From the NCBI GenBank assembly GCA_964541895.1, contig CAZISM010000011.1:13191-77190 (forward strand): a stretch of DNA of 64,000 bases, given 5' to 3'. The DNA comes from CAZISM01 sp964541895 (GTDB lineage Bacteria; Zhuqueibacterota; Zhuqueibacteria; Residuimicrobiales; Residuimicrobiaceae). Below, in pieces: positions 18,477-26,994 of the stretch. How positions within the stretch are numbered: the first letter of the stretch is position 1; each line of letters starts with the position of its first letter. A model generated the notes under the pieces. It did no database searches and had not been told where the DNA came from. It saw only the letters and a program-made list of their open reading frames with translations. Both the position numbers and the translations under genes were made by a program.

Positions 18477-19790
18477 ATGGCGGCCTATCGCATTACCGCA
18501 GAGCTGTTTTATATCCCCCTGGAGGATCAATCGGTCATCCTATATGCGCCTTTGCTGGGATTTGTTTGTCACGCCAATCAAGGGCTGGTTAACTTGTTGA
18601 TTAAAGTCGGCAAGGGCCGGGACGATCTTTGCGGCGCTGATCAAAGGATAATCGACTATTTCATAGCAAAAAACGTGATCAACGGAGTTGTAGAAAAGCC
18701 TCCGGATCGGCAAGATGATTTTGCGCCCACCAGTTTGACCCTTTTTCCAACCAACCAATGCAACATGGGATGCCCCTATTGTTATGCCTCCCATGATCAA
18801 ACGACGGCCCGCGTCATGCCCTGGGATATTGCGAAAAGCGCAATTGATTTTTTCGTACACAACCTGGTCAAAACGGATAAAAAAATATTTCCATTGGAAT
18901 TCCATGGCGCCGGCGAGCCCTTTGTAGCCTGGCCTTTAATGAAAAAAATTGTGACCTATGCCGGCGGCCGCTGTCACGAACTGGGCTTGGAATTGAAAAT
19001 CACGGCCGGTAGTAATGGCGCCCTTTCTTTGCCGCAGTTAAAGTGGTCCAGGCAAAATTTGCATTCGTTAATCATTTCCTTTGAAGGGCTTGAAAAAGTA
19101 CAAAATCGGCAACGGCCGTTTCGCCATGGTGGTCCCTCTTTCGATCGTGTAGATCGTGCGTTGCGCTTTTTGGACGAGCGCCATTTTCCGTATGCGATAC
19201 GCACAACGGTATCTTCCGCCAATCAACCGCTGCTGGACGAAACGTTGGACTATATACTGGCCCATTACAGATGTCGCACCTGGATTGTAGAGCCTATGCG
19301 CCGATGCCGGGTTGCGTTCAATCAGCCTATCGGTTTTCCGGACCTGGATCGCTTTGCAGCACAGATATTGGAATTGGAAGAGCGAGCTTTGCAGCAAGGC
19401 GTTCGGCTGATCTATTCCTCAAGCCAGCTGGAGCGTCGTTCCAATACGTTTTGTCATTTAGGGACTGATGAGATCGCCGTCACCCCGGAAGGTTGCTTGA
19501 CCAATTGCTGGGAGGTGAGCAGCCCTGATCATCCTCATGCGGGCGACTTTATATTTGGACGAGTGCTGCCTGATGGAAAGATCAAAATCGATCAAGCCAA
19601 ATGGGCATCCTTTCGTAATTATCGGGTGGAAAACCTGGCGCACTGCCGCGACTGTTTTGCCAAATACCATTGCGGCGGCGGCTGTGGGCTGAATCGGGAC
19701 GACTTAAACGTCGCTGATTCTTTTTGTGCTGCGACGCGGAGAATGATCAGGCAGAGATTGATTCGGCTAACAGCGACGGGCACAAAATGA
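18477..19790 (+). CDS. Radical SAM/SPASM enzyme 2 of the RiPP locus
   Basis: 437 residues from ATG 18477, one base after the previous stop; a GTG at 18444 would overlap the upstream gene. Residues 1-80 (ELFYIPLEDQSVILYAPLLG... to IDYFIAKNVI) look like the small PqqD-like N-terminal domain that many peptide maturases use to hold a leader peptide. The core motif is TNQCNMGCPYCYAS (Cys95, Cys99, Cys102) with FHGAGEP as the GGEP-like motif. C-terminal cysteines (FCHLG, CLTNCWE, CRDCFAKYHCGGGC) form a SPASM region. It is clearly a paralogue of enzyme 3 (shared SLTLFPTNQCN, CYAS, CWEV/CYEV and C-A-D/R-D-CF/Y), so the two may modify different positions of the same peptide or work as a pair. Confidence 0.88.
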   Translation: MAAYRITAELFYIPLEDQSVILYAPLLGFVCHANQGLVNLLIKVGKGRDDLCGADQRIIDYFIAKNVINGVVEKPPDRQDDFAPTSLTLFPTNQCNMGCPYCYASHDQTTARVMPWDIAKSAIDFFVHNLVKTDKKIFPLEFHGAGEPFVAWPLMKKIVTYAGGRCHELGLELKITAGSNGALSLPQLKWSRQNLHSLIISFEGLEKVQNRQRPFRHGGPSFDRVDRALRFLDERHFPYAIRTTVSSANQPLLDETLDYILAHYRCRTWIVEPMRRCRVAFNQPIGFPDLDRFAAQILELEERALQQGVRLIYSSSQLERRSNTFCHLGTDEIAVTPEGCLTNCWEVSSPDHPHAGDFIFGRVLPDGKIKIDQAKWASFRNYRVENLAHCRDCFAKYHCGGGCGLNRDDLNVADSFCAATRRMIRQRLIRLTATGTK

Positions 19791-19797
19791 AACAAAT

Positions 19798-20250
19798 GTG
19801 TCACTAAAAAAGATTGGAGGAGATGTGGAGCAAAACAGGCAAACTCTGAGCCGAAGACATTTTTTGAAATTGGCCTCAGGCGTGGCCATGGTCTCTGGCA
19901 GCGGCTATGTGTTGCAGCAACATCTGAAAAGCACCGATTTGACTAACGCGACCTGGCATCTCAACCCTGGTTTCAGGCTCAAGGAAATCTCGGCCGTGGA
20001 AGTCGAACTCTATTCTAATCTTGGTAACGGCAAGAAGCTACAGCATCGTTTTCAGGGCCTGGAAGCCGATCTGTTGCGGGAAATTGCGGCGGAACAGAGG
20101 GTCGGTCAACGCCTGGCGGCCATGGCCGAAAAACACCAGATGTCGACTGAAAAGTGTCGAAAAATCCTCAACCGTTGCATCAATGATTTTGCGCAAGCTC
20201 GACTAGTCTATACCGGTGAAAAAATGCTGGTTTACAAGGTTGAGGCCTGA
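19798..20250 (+). CDS. Tat-signal protein with PqqD-like (leader-binding) domain
   Basis: 150 residues from GTG 19798; GTG 19825, preceded by GGAGGA 3 nt upstream, is an alternative start. The N-terminus has a twin-arginine signal, LSRRHFLKLASGVAMVSGSG, normally used to export folded proteins. The rest (about residues 60-150) reads like a PqqD/RiPP recognition element: YSNLGNGKKLQHRFQG, then ADLLREIAAEQRVGQRLAAMAEKH and KILNRCINDFAQARLVY, the winged-helix pattern that binds precursor leaders. It lies between radical SAM enzymes 2 and 3 with a few bases on each side. A leader-binding domain carrying an export signal is odd; it may act at the membrane, or the signal may serve as an anchor. The PqqD call is by pattern, without a search. 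Confidence 0.65.
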   Translation: MSLKKIGGDVEQNRQTLSRRHFLKLASGVAMVSGSGYVLQQHLKSTDLTNATWHLNPGFRLKEISAVEVELYSNLGNGKKLQHRFQGLEADLLREIAAEQRVGQRLAAMAEKHQMSTEKCRKILNRCINDFAQARLVYTGEKMLVYKVEA

Positions 20251-20251
20251 A

Positions 20252-21613
20252 ATGACAAAACGGCACACCTTGACCACTGATCTATTTATCGTTCCCTATA
20301 AAGACGACAATCAGCTTTTGTATGCGCCCCGACGCGGCTTTTTGTGTGCAGCGAATCAGGACCTTGTCTCGTTACTGGCTAATCTGGATGCCCTGGATTT
20401 CGATCAGCTGAATCCGGATCAACAAGCAGCCTTGAATTATCTGGAGCAAAAGGGGCTCTTTAATAACGCCAAGGAATACGATCCGATTACCCCTGTATCC
20501 GAAACCTTTGCGCCGAATCAGTTGACGCTGTTTCCGACCAACCAGTGCAATTTGCGTTGTTTATACTGCTATGCCTCAGCGGGCGAATATACCCCCATCG
20601 TTATTGATTGGCATTATTGCGTCAGCGCCATCGAGTTCATGGTCAGGAATTTAAAAGATCGCGGCATAAAGTATTTTTCATTGGGATTCCATGGCGGCGG
20701 CGAGCCGCTCTATCCTTGGGCTTTAATAAAAAAGGTCGTGAGTTATGCGGAGGAGCGCTGTCAGCAGGAGGGATTGGAACTGGCGGTTTTTTCGGCAACG
20801 AACGGCATCCTCAACGAAATCCAGTTGGAATGGATTGTTCAGCATTTTAAAAATTTGAATATCTCGTTTGACGGCCTGCCGCATGTACAGGATTATCATC
20901 GGCCGTTGATCAATGGCAAGGGTTCCTTTGCGCTGGTCGACCGCACCATGCGCTATTTGGATGAAAAAGGCTTCAGGTACGGCATCCGCGGCACTGTGAG
21001 TAATTACAATGTTCAGTTGATGCCTGAGACCATCGAATTTATCGGTCAGAATTACAAGGTCAAGTCCGTTCATTTGGAACCTTTATATTATTGCGGTCGC
21101 TGCCGCACCAACGATGCACTTTGCCCGGAAATGGATGTTTTTGCCGAAAATTTTGTCAAGTGTGAGGATATCTGTCTCAAATACGGCATCAATCTCATCT
21201 ATTCCGGATCGCACGTACATATTTTGCATAACAGCTTTTGCGGGGTTTCGGGCAGCAACTTTTCCGTTACGCCGGACGGTTATTTGACTACCTGTTATGA
21301 AGTAACGGAGGTTGGCGACCCGCGCAGCGACACCTTCTTTTTCGGAAGGATCGATGAACAGGGGCAGGTTCTGATTAATGAAGAAAAGCGCACGTTCCTC
21401 AATCAACTCACCGTAGACAAGCTTGGTTATTGCGCGGACTGCTATGGCAAATGGCATTGTGCGGGCGAATGTGCCGCCAAGCTGGATCATCGTTATTATC
21501 TCGGCGATCGAGGCCATGAACGATGTATTTTGAATCGATCGCTGATTGCCCATCGTTTGCAGCGAATGGTGGAGGGCAAAAGTTTGGTTGCCCCCGCCAA
21601 CCGGCACCAATAG
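20252..21613 (+). CDS. Radical SAM/SPASM enzyme 3 of the RiPP locus
   Basis: 453 residues from ATG 20252, one base after the previous stop. An N-terminal PqqD-like segment (DLFIVPYKDDNQLLYAPRRG... LNYLEQKGLF) precedes the radical SAM core with TNQCNLRCLYCYAS (Cys99, Cys103, Cys106) and FHGGGEPLYPW. The C-terminal SPASM part contains NSFCGVSG, TTCYEV, YCADCYGKWHCAGEC and a last Cys near ERCILNR. It is paralogous to enzyme 2. The Cys-rich precursor gene starts 32 bp downstream after AAAAGGAGAAG, a good ribosome binding site, which fits a maturase-then-precursor order in one transcript. Confidence 0.88.
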   Translation: MTKRHTLTTDLFIVPYKDDNQLLYAPRRGFLCAANQDLVSLLANLDALDFDQLNPDQQAALNYLEQKGLFNNAKEYDPITPVSETFAPNQLTLFPTNQCNLRCLYCYASAGEYTPIVIDWHYCVSAIEFMVRNLKDRGIKYFSLGFHGGGEPLYPWALIKKVVSYAEERCQQEGLELAVFSATNGILNEIQLEWIVQHFKNLNISFDGLPHVQDYHRPLINGKGSFALVDRTMRYLDEKGFRYGIRGTVSNYNVQLMPETIEFIGQNYKVKSVHLEPLYYCGRCRTNDALCPEMDVFAENFVKCEDICLKYGINLIYSGSHVHILHNSFCGVSGSNFSVTPDGYLTTCYEVTEVGDPRSDTFFFGRIDEQGQVLINEEKRTFLNQLTVDKLGYCADCYGKWHCAGECAAKLDHRYYLGDRGHERCILNRSLIAHRLQRMVEGKSLVAPANRHQ

Positions 21614-21645
21614 TTTTTCAGGCTGGAATTAAAAGGAGAAGCACC

Positions 21646-22002
21646 ATGTCAGATAAACCTAATGATCGAATACAAAAAGGGAGCCCTGCCGGCGATCAGC
21701 CCAAAATATTGAGCACAGTAGAGTTGAAAATACCGGACAAAGAGATGCATTTAATGAATCCGGATGAAAAAGCGCCCGGCGGCGGCACCTGTTCCTGCTA
21801 TCCGGTCTGTTCCTGCGTTCCGGTGACCAGCTGTACGTGCGATACGGTTTGTACGTGCGACGCCGTATGCAGCACCGACACCTGTTCCTGTCATCCCTTT
21901 TCCGGCTGCAGTCAACATGTCTGTACCTGTGTTCCGGTATGCACGTGCCATGGCGTTTGCTCCACCTGCTGCGTGGGCGCCGGGTATTGGTATCCTAATT
22001 GA
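21646..22002 (+). CDS. Cys-rich RiPP precursor peptide (19 Cys, C[S/T]CxxV repeats)
   Basis: 118 residues from ATG 21646, with AAGGAGAA 7-8 nt upstream. Residues 1-47 form a Cys-free, charged leader-like part (PKILSTVELKIPDKEMHLMN) ending in GGG, which resembles a double-glycine type boundary. Residues 48-109 contain 19 cysteines, mostly in hexapeptide units C-[S/T]-C-x-x-V (CSCYPV, CTCDTV, CTCDAV, CTCVPV, CTCHGV), with irregular spacers and a final CSTCC. The tail is VGAGYWYPN. This is the architecture of substrates of SPASM maturases such as sactipeptides and ranthipeptides, with many more cysteines than most. Metal binding by the product is also possible. It sits between the maturase genes and a giant secreted propeller gene. 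Function unknown. Confidence 0.85.
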   Translation: MSDKPNDRIQKGSPAGDQPKILSTVELKIPDKEMHLMNPDEKAPGGGTCSCYPVCSCVPVTSCTCDTVCTCDAVCSTDTCSCHPFSGCSQHVCTCVPVCTCHGVCSTCCVGAGYWYPN

Positions 22003-22076
22003 TGGTTTGACCATCATATTGATCAACGCACCGTTATCTCGGAACGCGCGATTCGGCTTTATCAGGAGGCTTGAAA

Positions 22077-25000
22077 ATGAAAATAATGTTAACCATTTTC
22101 TTACCGGTATTGTTGAGCTTTTTTGTTCTGCATGCGCAGACACCCGGTACTCTGGCTTGGACCTTTACCACCGGCGGCGGTATTTATGCGTCCCCTGCTC
22201 TGGCCGGTGACGGCACGATCTATGTGGGATCGAACGACAACAAGCTGTATGCGGTTAAGCCGGATGGGACGAAAAAATGGGAATTTGTAACAGGAGGCGG
22301 TGTATCAACGCCGTCCCTTGGCCCCGATGGAACGATCTATGCAAGTTCTGGGGATAAAAAGCTCTATGCGGTAACTGCCGCGGGCGCAAAAAAATGGGCC
22401 TTTGAGACACAGAACGGAGTGACGGATGTGGCGATCGGGGCGGACGGTACGATCTATGCGGGATCGATTGACAAAAAATTGTATGCGATCAATGCGGATG
22501 GAACCCGGAAATGGACCTTTGAAGCGAGTGAGCATGTCCGGCAGCCGGTTATTGGTCTCGATGGCACAATTTATGTTCGCAGCGGCTATTATACTTTAAA
22601 TGCTCTTTTTCCGGATGGCAAGTTGAAATGGCAATATTTCCAAACCATGTATGATATTACCGCGTTATCGATTGGCTACGAAGGCACAATTTATCTGAAC
22701 TGTTCCACAAATACCCTGGCGCTCAATCCGGATGGTACGGAAAAGTGGAGCAGGTATACCGGCAACTGCTATACCCAACCGATCATAGGGCCGGACTCAA
22801 CGATATATGTCGGATCTGACGGCAACAATTATTTATATGCGTTAAAACCGAATGGCGACACCAGGTGGACCTTTTATGCCGGAGGCGATGTGAGTTCGTC
22901 GCCGGTTCTTGGCGCCGATGGCGCCATCTATTTCGGCAGCGACGCTGGAAAGATTTATTCACTAACTACAAATGGAGTAAAGCTGTGGGAATACCCGACC
23001 GGCGGCGATGTAAATAGCTCACCGACCTTGTCCAGTCAAGGCGTGTTATATGTCGGTTGCACGGATGGCAAATTGTATGCTCTGAACATATCCAGCAAGG
23101 GAGTGGCCCCAGGCCCCTGGCCCAAGTATGGAAAAAATATGCAGAATTCGCATAACGGATTGAATGGGACTTATCCGGTCGCCCGCATCAAAAGAGTGCA
23201 GAACAATATTCCCCTGGGACAGGCGTTTACTCTGGACGCCGGCATGAGCGTGGATGGAGACGGCGGCACCTTGGCTTATCAATGGTCGGTGGTTTATGCC
23301 TCATCAGGTGCAGAGCAGGTGAACATTTATTCGCCGACTAGCGCGGTTACACAGGCCATGATCAAGGTGCCAGGGCGTTACAAAATAAGTTTAAAGGTAT
23401 GGGATGCACAGAATCAGGCGAGTTATGATGTGGTCGAATTGGAATCAGGTTTAGCCTGGACCTTTACCACTGGAGGCAGCATTTCTTCGTCTCCTGCCCT
23501 GGCGAGCGACGGTACGATCTATGTGGGATCCACCGATAACAAGCTGTACGCAGTGAATGGGGATGGAACAAAAAAATGGGAATTTTCGACCGGTGGTGAT
23601 GTATTTACGCCATCTTTAGGCTCGGATGGGACCATCTATGTGGGTTCCGGAGATAAAAAACTCTATGCGGTTAATGCCGGTGGGATAAAAAAATGGGCAT
23701 TTGAGACCCAGGGCAGCGTCATGGATATTGCAGTCGGGGCGGATGGTACGATATATGCGGGATCGGCGGACAAAAAACTCTATGCGATCCATGCGGATGG
23801 AACCCGTAAATGGACCTATGAAGCGAGCGAGTCGCTTCAGCAGCCGGTTATTGGCGTGGATGGTACCATTTATGTCCGCAGCGGCTATTACACGTTGAAC
23901 GCTCTTTTACCGGATGGCACGTTGAAATGGCAGTATACTCTGACAAGTAATTCTATCCTTTCTGCCGCGTCGATAGGATTGGACGGTACCATCTATCTGA
24001 ATTGTACGCAATACACTAAAGCCATTAATCCGGATGGAACGGAAAAGTGGAGCAAGTATACCAGCAATTGTTATACCCAACCGGTCATAGGGCCGGATTC
24101 GACCATCTATGTCGGCTCTGACGGTAATAATTACTTGTATGCATTAAAGCCGAATGGTGAGACCAGATGGACATATAATGCCGGCGACGATATAAATTCT
24201 GCACCGGCTCTTGGCGCAGACGGTACGATCTATTTCGGCAGCGACAACGATGGCATTAGCGCGGTAACTGTAGATGGGAAAAAGCTATGGGAGTATAGGA
24301 CCGCCGACGATGTGGCTAGTTCACCGACTCTGTCCAGTCAAGGTATGTTATACGTAGGTTGCGCGGATGGCAAATTGTATGCCCTCAATATTGCCAGCAA
24401 GGGACTGGCTGCCGGCCCGTGGCCCAAGTATGGAAAGAATCTACAGAATTCGCAAAATGGATTGAATGGGGCTTATCCGGTCGCCCGCATCAAAAGAGGA
24501 CAGTTCAATATCCGGTTAGGGCAAGCGTTTACGTTGGACGCGAGTATGAGCGTGGATGGAGATGGCGGCGCCTTGTTTATTGAATGGTCGGTGCTGAACG
24601 CCTCCTCTGGCGATGAGCAGGTGAGCATTGTCTCCCCTAACAGCGCGATTACGCAGGCCATGATCAAAGTGCCGGGACGTTACAAAATAAAATTAAAGGT
24701 ATGGGATGTACAGAAACAGGCGAGTTATGATGTGATCGAATTGGAAGCAGGATTGGCATGGACCTTTACCACCGGAGGCGGGATTTATTCGTCACCTGCA
24801 CTGGGGAGCGACGGTACAATCTATGTGGGGTCCAGCGACAACAAGCTGTACGCATTGAATTCGGACGGAACCAAAAAATGGGAATTTTTGACCGGCGGCG
24901 ATGTATTGACGCCATCGCTGGGCGCTGACGGCACCATCTATGTAGGATCCGATGATAAAAAGCTTTACGCGATTAGCACCAGCGGAACAAAAAAGTGGGC

Positions 25001-26939
25001 GTTTGATGCACAAGCAAGTGTCACAGATGTAGCGATCGGGTCGGATGGTACGATTTATATGGGATCGAACGACAAGAAACTGTATGCCATCAACGCGGAC
25101 GGAACCCGGAAATGGACCTATGAAGCGAGCGAATCTCTCGGGCCGCCGGTGGTGGATGTGGATGGCACCATATATGTTCGCAGCGGCTATTATACTTTGA
25201 TCGCTCTTTTTCCTCAAGGTACTCTGAAATGGCAGTATACCCAGGCAAACTACAATATTTACGCCTCGCCCGCGATAGGAATGGATGGTACGATATATCT
25301 TAATTGTTATCAATACACCTTTGCACTCAATCCGAATGGTGCGGAAAAATGGCGCCGGTTCACCGGTAATTGTTATACCCAGCCGATCGTAGGGCCGGAT
25401 TCGACCATTTACGCAGGTTCGGCGGGAGATAATCGTCTTTATGCTTTAAAACCGAATGGCGAGCAGAAATGGTATTTTGCTGCGGGTGAAGATGTTGATT
25501 CATCGCCGCTGCTCGGGGAAGACGGCACGATCTATTTTGGCAGTGATAATGATAAAATATTTGCGGTTTCTTCAAAGGGTGAAAGGGTGTGGGAGTATCA
25601 GACCGCCGGAGATGTGAATGGTTCGCCGACCCTGTCGCCGCAGGGTGTATTGTATGTCGGATCCACAGACGGGAAATTGTATGCCCTGAATACCTTGAGC
25701 ATGGGATTGTCCAACGCTCCCTGGCCAAAGTATCGGCAAAATCTGCAGAATACCGGCCAATTAAATTCGGTAATTGTCGCCGATCAATTTCAATTTGCTT
25801 TCGCATCTGCCGATTATCAGAAATGGTTGCGGATCATTAATATCACACCCGCGGCCGTTGTATTAAAAAGCGTGCAATGTACGAACCCGGCCTATACCTT
25901 GTCGACGGCTCTTCCCAAGACCATTGCCAGCGGCAAAACCGAGGACCTGCAGCTGACCATCCGCGTAGATACTACGGCTATATATCGCTCAACGATCTCG
26001 ATTGGCTATGAAACGCTGGGAAGCCCCAAAACCCTCACGCACATTGTGAGCGAAGGCCTGTTTCGCGAGGACGGCAGTGAAAAAAGCCTGATTGCTCATC
26101 AGGCTTTTTCCCTCTATGAAAAATCATTGGCAAAAGACCCCAATTCCATTGCTACGCAAAATAATGTAGGGGTTCTGTATCGTCTTTTGGGCGATTTGGA
26201 TCAGGCGGAATACAACATCGATCGTGCCTACACAAGGAGTATGGGCTCCTCATTTGGTTATTCCGGCGTGAGTGTGAATATGGGCGTTTTAAAGTCCGAC
26301 CGGAAACAGTCAGAAGAGGCTAAACCCTACTACCTTTTTGCCGTAAACAATAATTCGAATGTGGCTGAGAAAAAAGCGTATTACAACCTCGCCTGGGAAG
26401 CCTTTCAACAGGATTCATTGGGTGTGGCGGCCGGTTATGTTCAACAAACACTCGTCGGAAGTTCAGCCAACAAATTTCTGTTGGCTAAAGCCTACGTGCT
26501 CCGCGGCGCCATCCGGGCGCGCTTGCGGCAATTCGATGAAGCCCATGCTGATTTTAATCAAGCGGTTGCTTTGGATCCCGGCGGCCCTATCGGCGCGATG
26601 GCCAATGAAAATATACAGACTCTGAAAACCGGAGTCTCTGTGAATCCGGATGTTCTGCCGAAAGCGTTTGCGCTGTTGCCCAATTACCCGAATCCGTTTA
26701 ATCCGGAAACTTTTATTCGTTTCGCTTTGCCAAAGGCATCCCGGGTTTGTATTGAAATATACAACATTCAGGGCCAGCTGGTTCAGACTCTACTGGACCA
26801 GGATATGGCGCCAGGATGGCAGCAGATCGTATGGAACGGTTTGAACGAAAGCGGCTCACAGATTGGCTCAGGTGTCTATTTGCTGCATTTCAAGGCCGGT
26901 GAGTTTCAGCAGGTGCGGAAAATGTCTTTGGTTCGTTGA
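22077..26939 (+). CDS. Giant secreted protein: three PQQ-like beta-propellers, TPRs and sorting domain
   Basis: 1,620 residues from ATG 22077, with AGGAGG at 22064-22069. A signal peptide (MKIMLTIFLPVLLSFFVLHAQ) is followed by three near-identical units of 433-434 residues (starting at about 22155, 23454 and 24756). Each is a propeller of repeats such as SDGTIYVGSTDNKLYAVN and DGTKKWEF, the W-docking type of PQQ-like quinoprotein repeats; the first two are each followed by a PKD-like segment (PVARIKR...GRYKISLKVWD). After the third come a beta domain, a TPR stretch (about residues 1340-1510) and a C-terminal sorting domain (NYPNPFNPETF... GSGVYLLHFKAG). It lies 74 bp after the precursor gene on the same strand. 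It may be the carrier, receptor or partner of the modified peptide at the cell surface; that is inference. Confidence 0.88.
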   Translation: MKIMLTIFLPVLLSFFVLHAQTPGTLAWTFTTGGGIYASPALAGDGTIYVGSNDNKLYAVKPDGTKKWEFVTGGGVSTPSLGPDGTIYASSGDKKLYAVTAAGAKKWAFETQNGVTDVAIGADGTIYAGSIDKKLYAINADGTRKWTFEASEHVRQPVIGLDGTIYVRSGYYTLNALFPDGKLKWQYFQTMYDITALSIGYEGTIYLNCSTNTLALNPDGTEKWSRYTGNCYTQPIIGPDSTIYVGSDGNNYLYALKPNGDTRWTFYAGGDVSSSPVLGADGAIYFGSDAGKIYSLTTNGVKLWEYPTGGDVNSSPTLSSQGVLYVGCTDGKLYALNISSKGVAPGPWPKYGKNMQNSHNGLNGTYPVARIKRVQNNIPLGQAFTLDAGMSVDGDGGTLAYQWSVVYASSGAEQVNIYSPTSAVTQAMIKVPGRYKISLKVWDAQNQASYDVVELESGLAWTFTTGGSISSSPALASDGTIYVGSTDNKLYAVNGDGTKKWEFSTGGDVFTPSLGSDGTIYVGSGDKKLYAVNAGGIKKWAFETQGSVMDIAVGADGTIYAGSADKKLYAIHADGTRKWTYEASESLQQPVIGVDGTIYVRSGYYTLNALLPDGTLKWQYTLTSNSILSAASIGLDGTIYLNCTQYTKAINPDGTEKWSKYTSNCYTQPVIGPDSTIYVGSDGNNYLYALKPNGETRWTYNAGDDINSAPALGADGTIYFGSDNDGISAVTVDGKKLWEYRTADDVASSPTLSSQGMLYVGCADGKLYALNIASKGLAAGPWPKYGKNLQNSQNGLNGAYPVARIKRGQFNIRLGQAFTLDASMSVDGDGGALFIEWSVLNASSGDEQVSIVSPNSAITQAMIKVPGRYKIKLKVWDVQKQASYDVIELEAGLAWTFTTGGGIYSSPALGSDGTIYVGSSDNKLYALNSDGTKKWEFLTGGDVLTPSLGADGTIYVGSDDKKLYAISTSGTKKWAFDAQASVTDVAIGSDGTIYMGSNDKKLYAINADGTRKWTYEASESLGPPVVDVDGTIYVRSGYYTLIALFPQGTLKWQYTQANYNIYASPAIGMDGTIYLNCYQYTFALNPNGAEKWRRFTGNCYTQPIVGPDSTIYAGSAGDNRLYALKPNGEQKWYFAAGEDVDSSPLLGEDGTIYFGSDNDKIFAVSSKGERVWEYQTAGDVNGSPTLSPQGVLYVGSTDGKLYALNTLSMGLSNAPWPKYRQNLQNTGQLNSVIVADQFQFAFASADYQKWLRIINITPAAVVLKSVQCTNPAYTLSTALPKTIASGKTEDLQLTIRVDTTAIYRSTISIGYETLGSPKTLTHIVSEGLFREDGSEKSLIAHQAFSLYEKSLAKDPNSIATQNNVGVLYRLLGDLDQAEYNIDRAYTRSMGSSFGYSGVSVNMGVLKSDRKQSEEAKPYYLFAVNNNSNVAEKKAYYNLAWEAFQQDSLGVAAGYVQQTLVGSSANKFLLAKAYVLRGAIRARLRQFDEAHADFNQAVALDPGGPIGAMANENIQTLKTGVSVNPDVLPKAFALLPNYPNPFNPETFIRFALPKASRVCIEIYNIQGQLVQTLLDQDMAPGWQQIVWNGLNESGSQIGSGVYLLHFKAGEFQQVRKMSLVR

Positions 26940-26994
26940 TGGCTGAAGAGGCAATCTGCGCCGTTTGATCTGGATATCGTTTTTGAAAGAAGCT

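Noticed and set aside
21646..22002. Cys-rich protein as a metallothionein
   Set aside because: The cysteine spacing (CxC) could bind metals, but the Cys-free leader and adjacent SPASM maturases favour a RiPP precursor; metal binding stays open for the mature product.
22155..25760. Triplicated units as an assembly artefact
   Set aside because: The three units differ at many positions, keep frame and have unlike junctions, so they look like real duplications, though depth should be checked.
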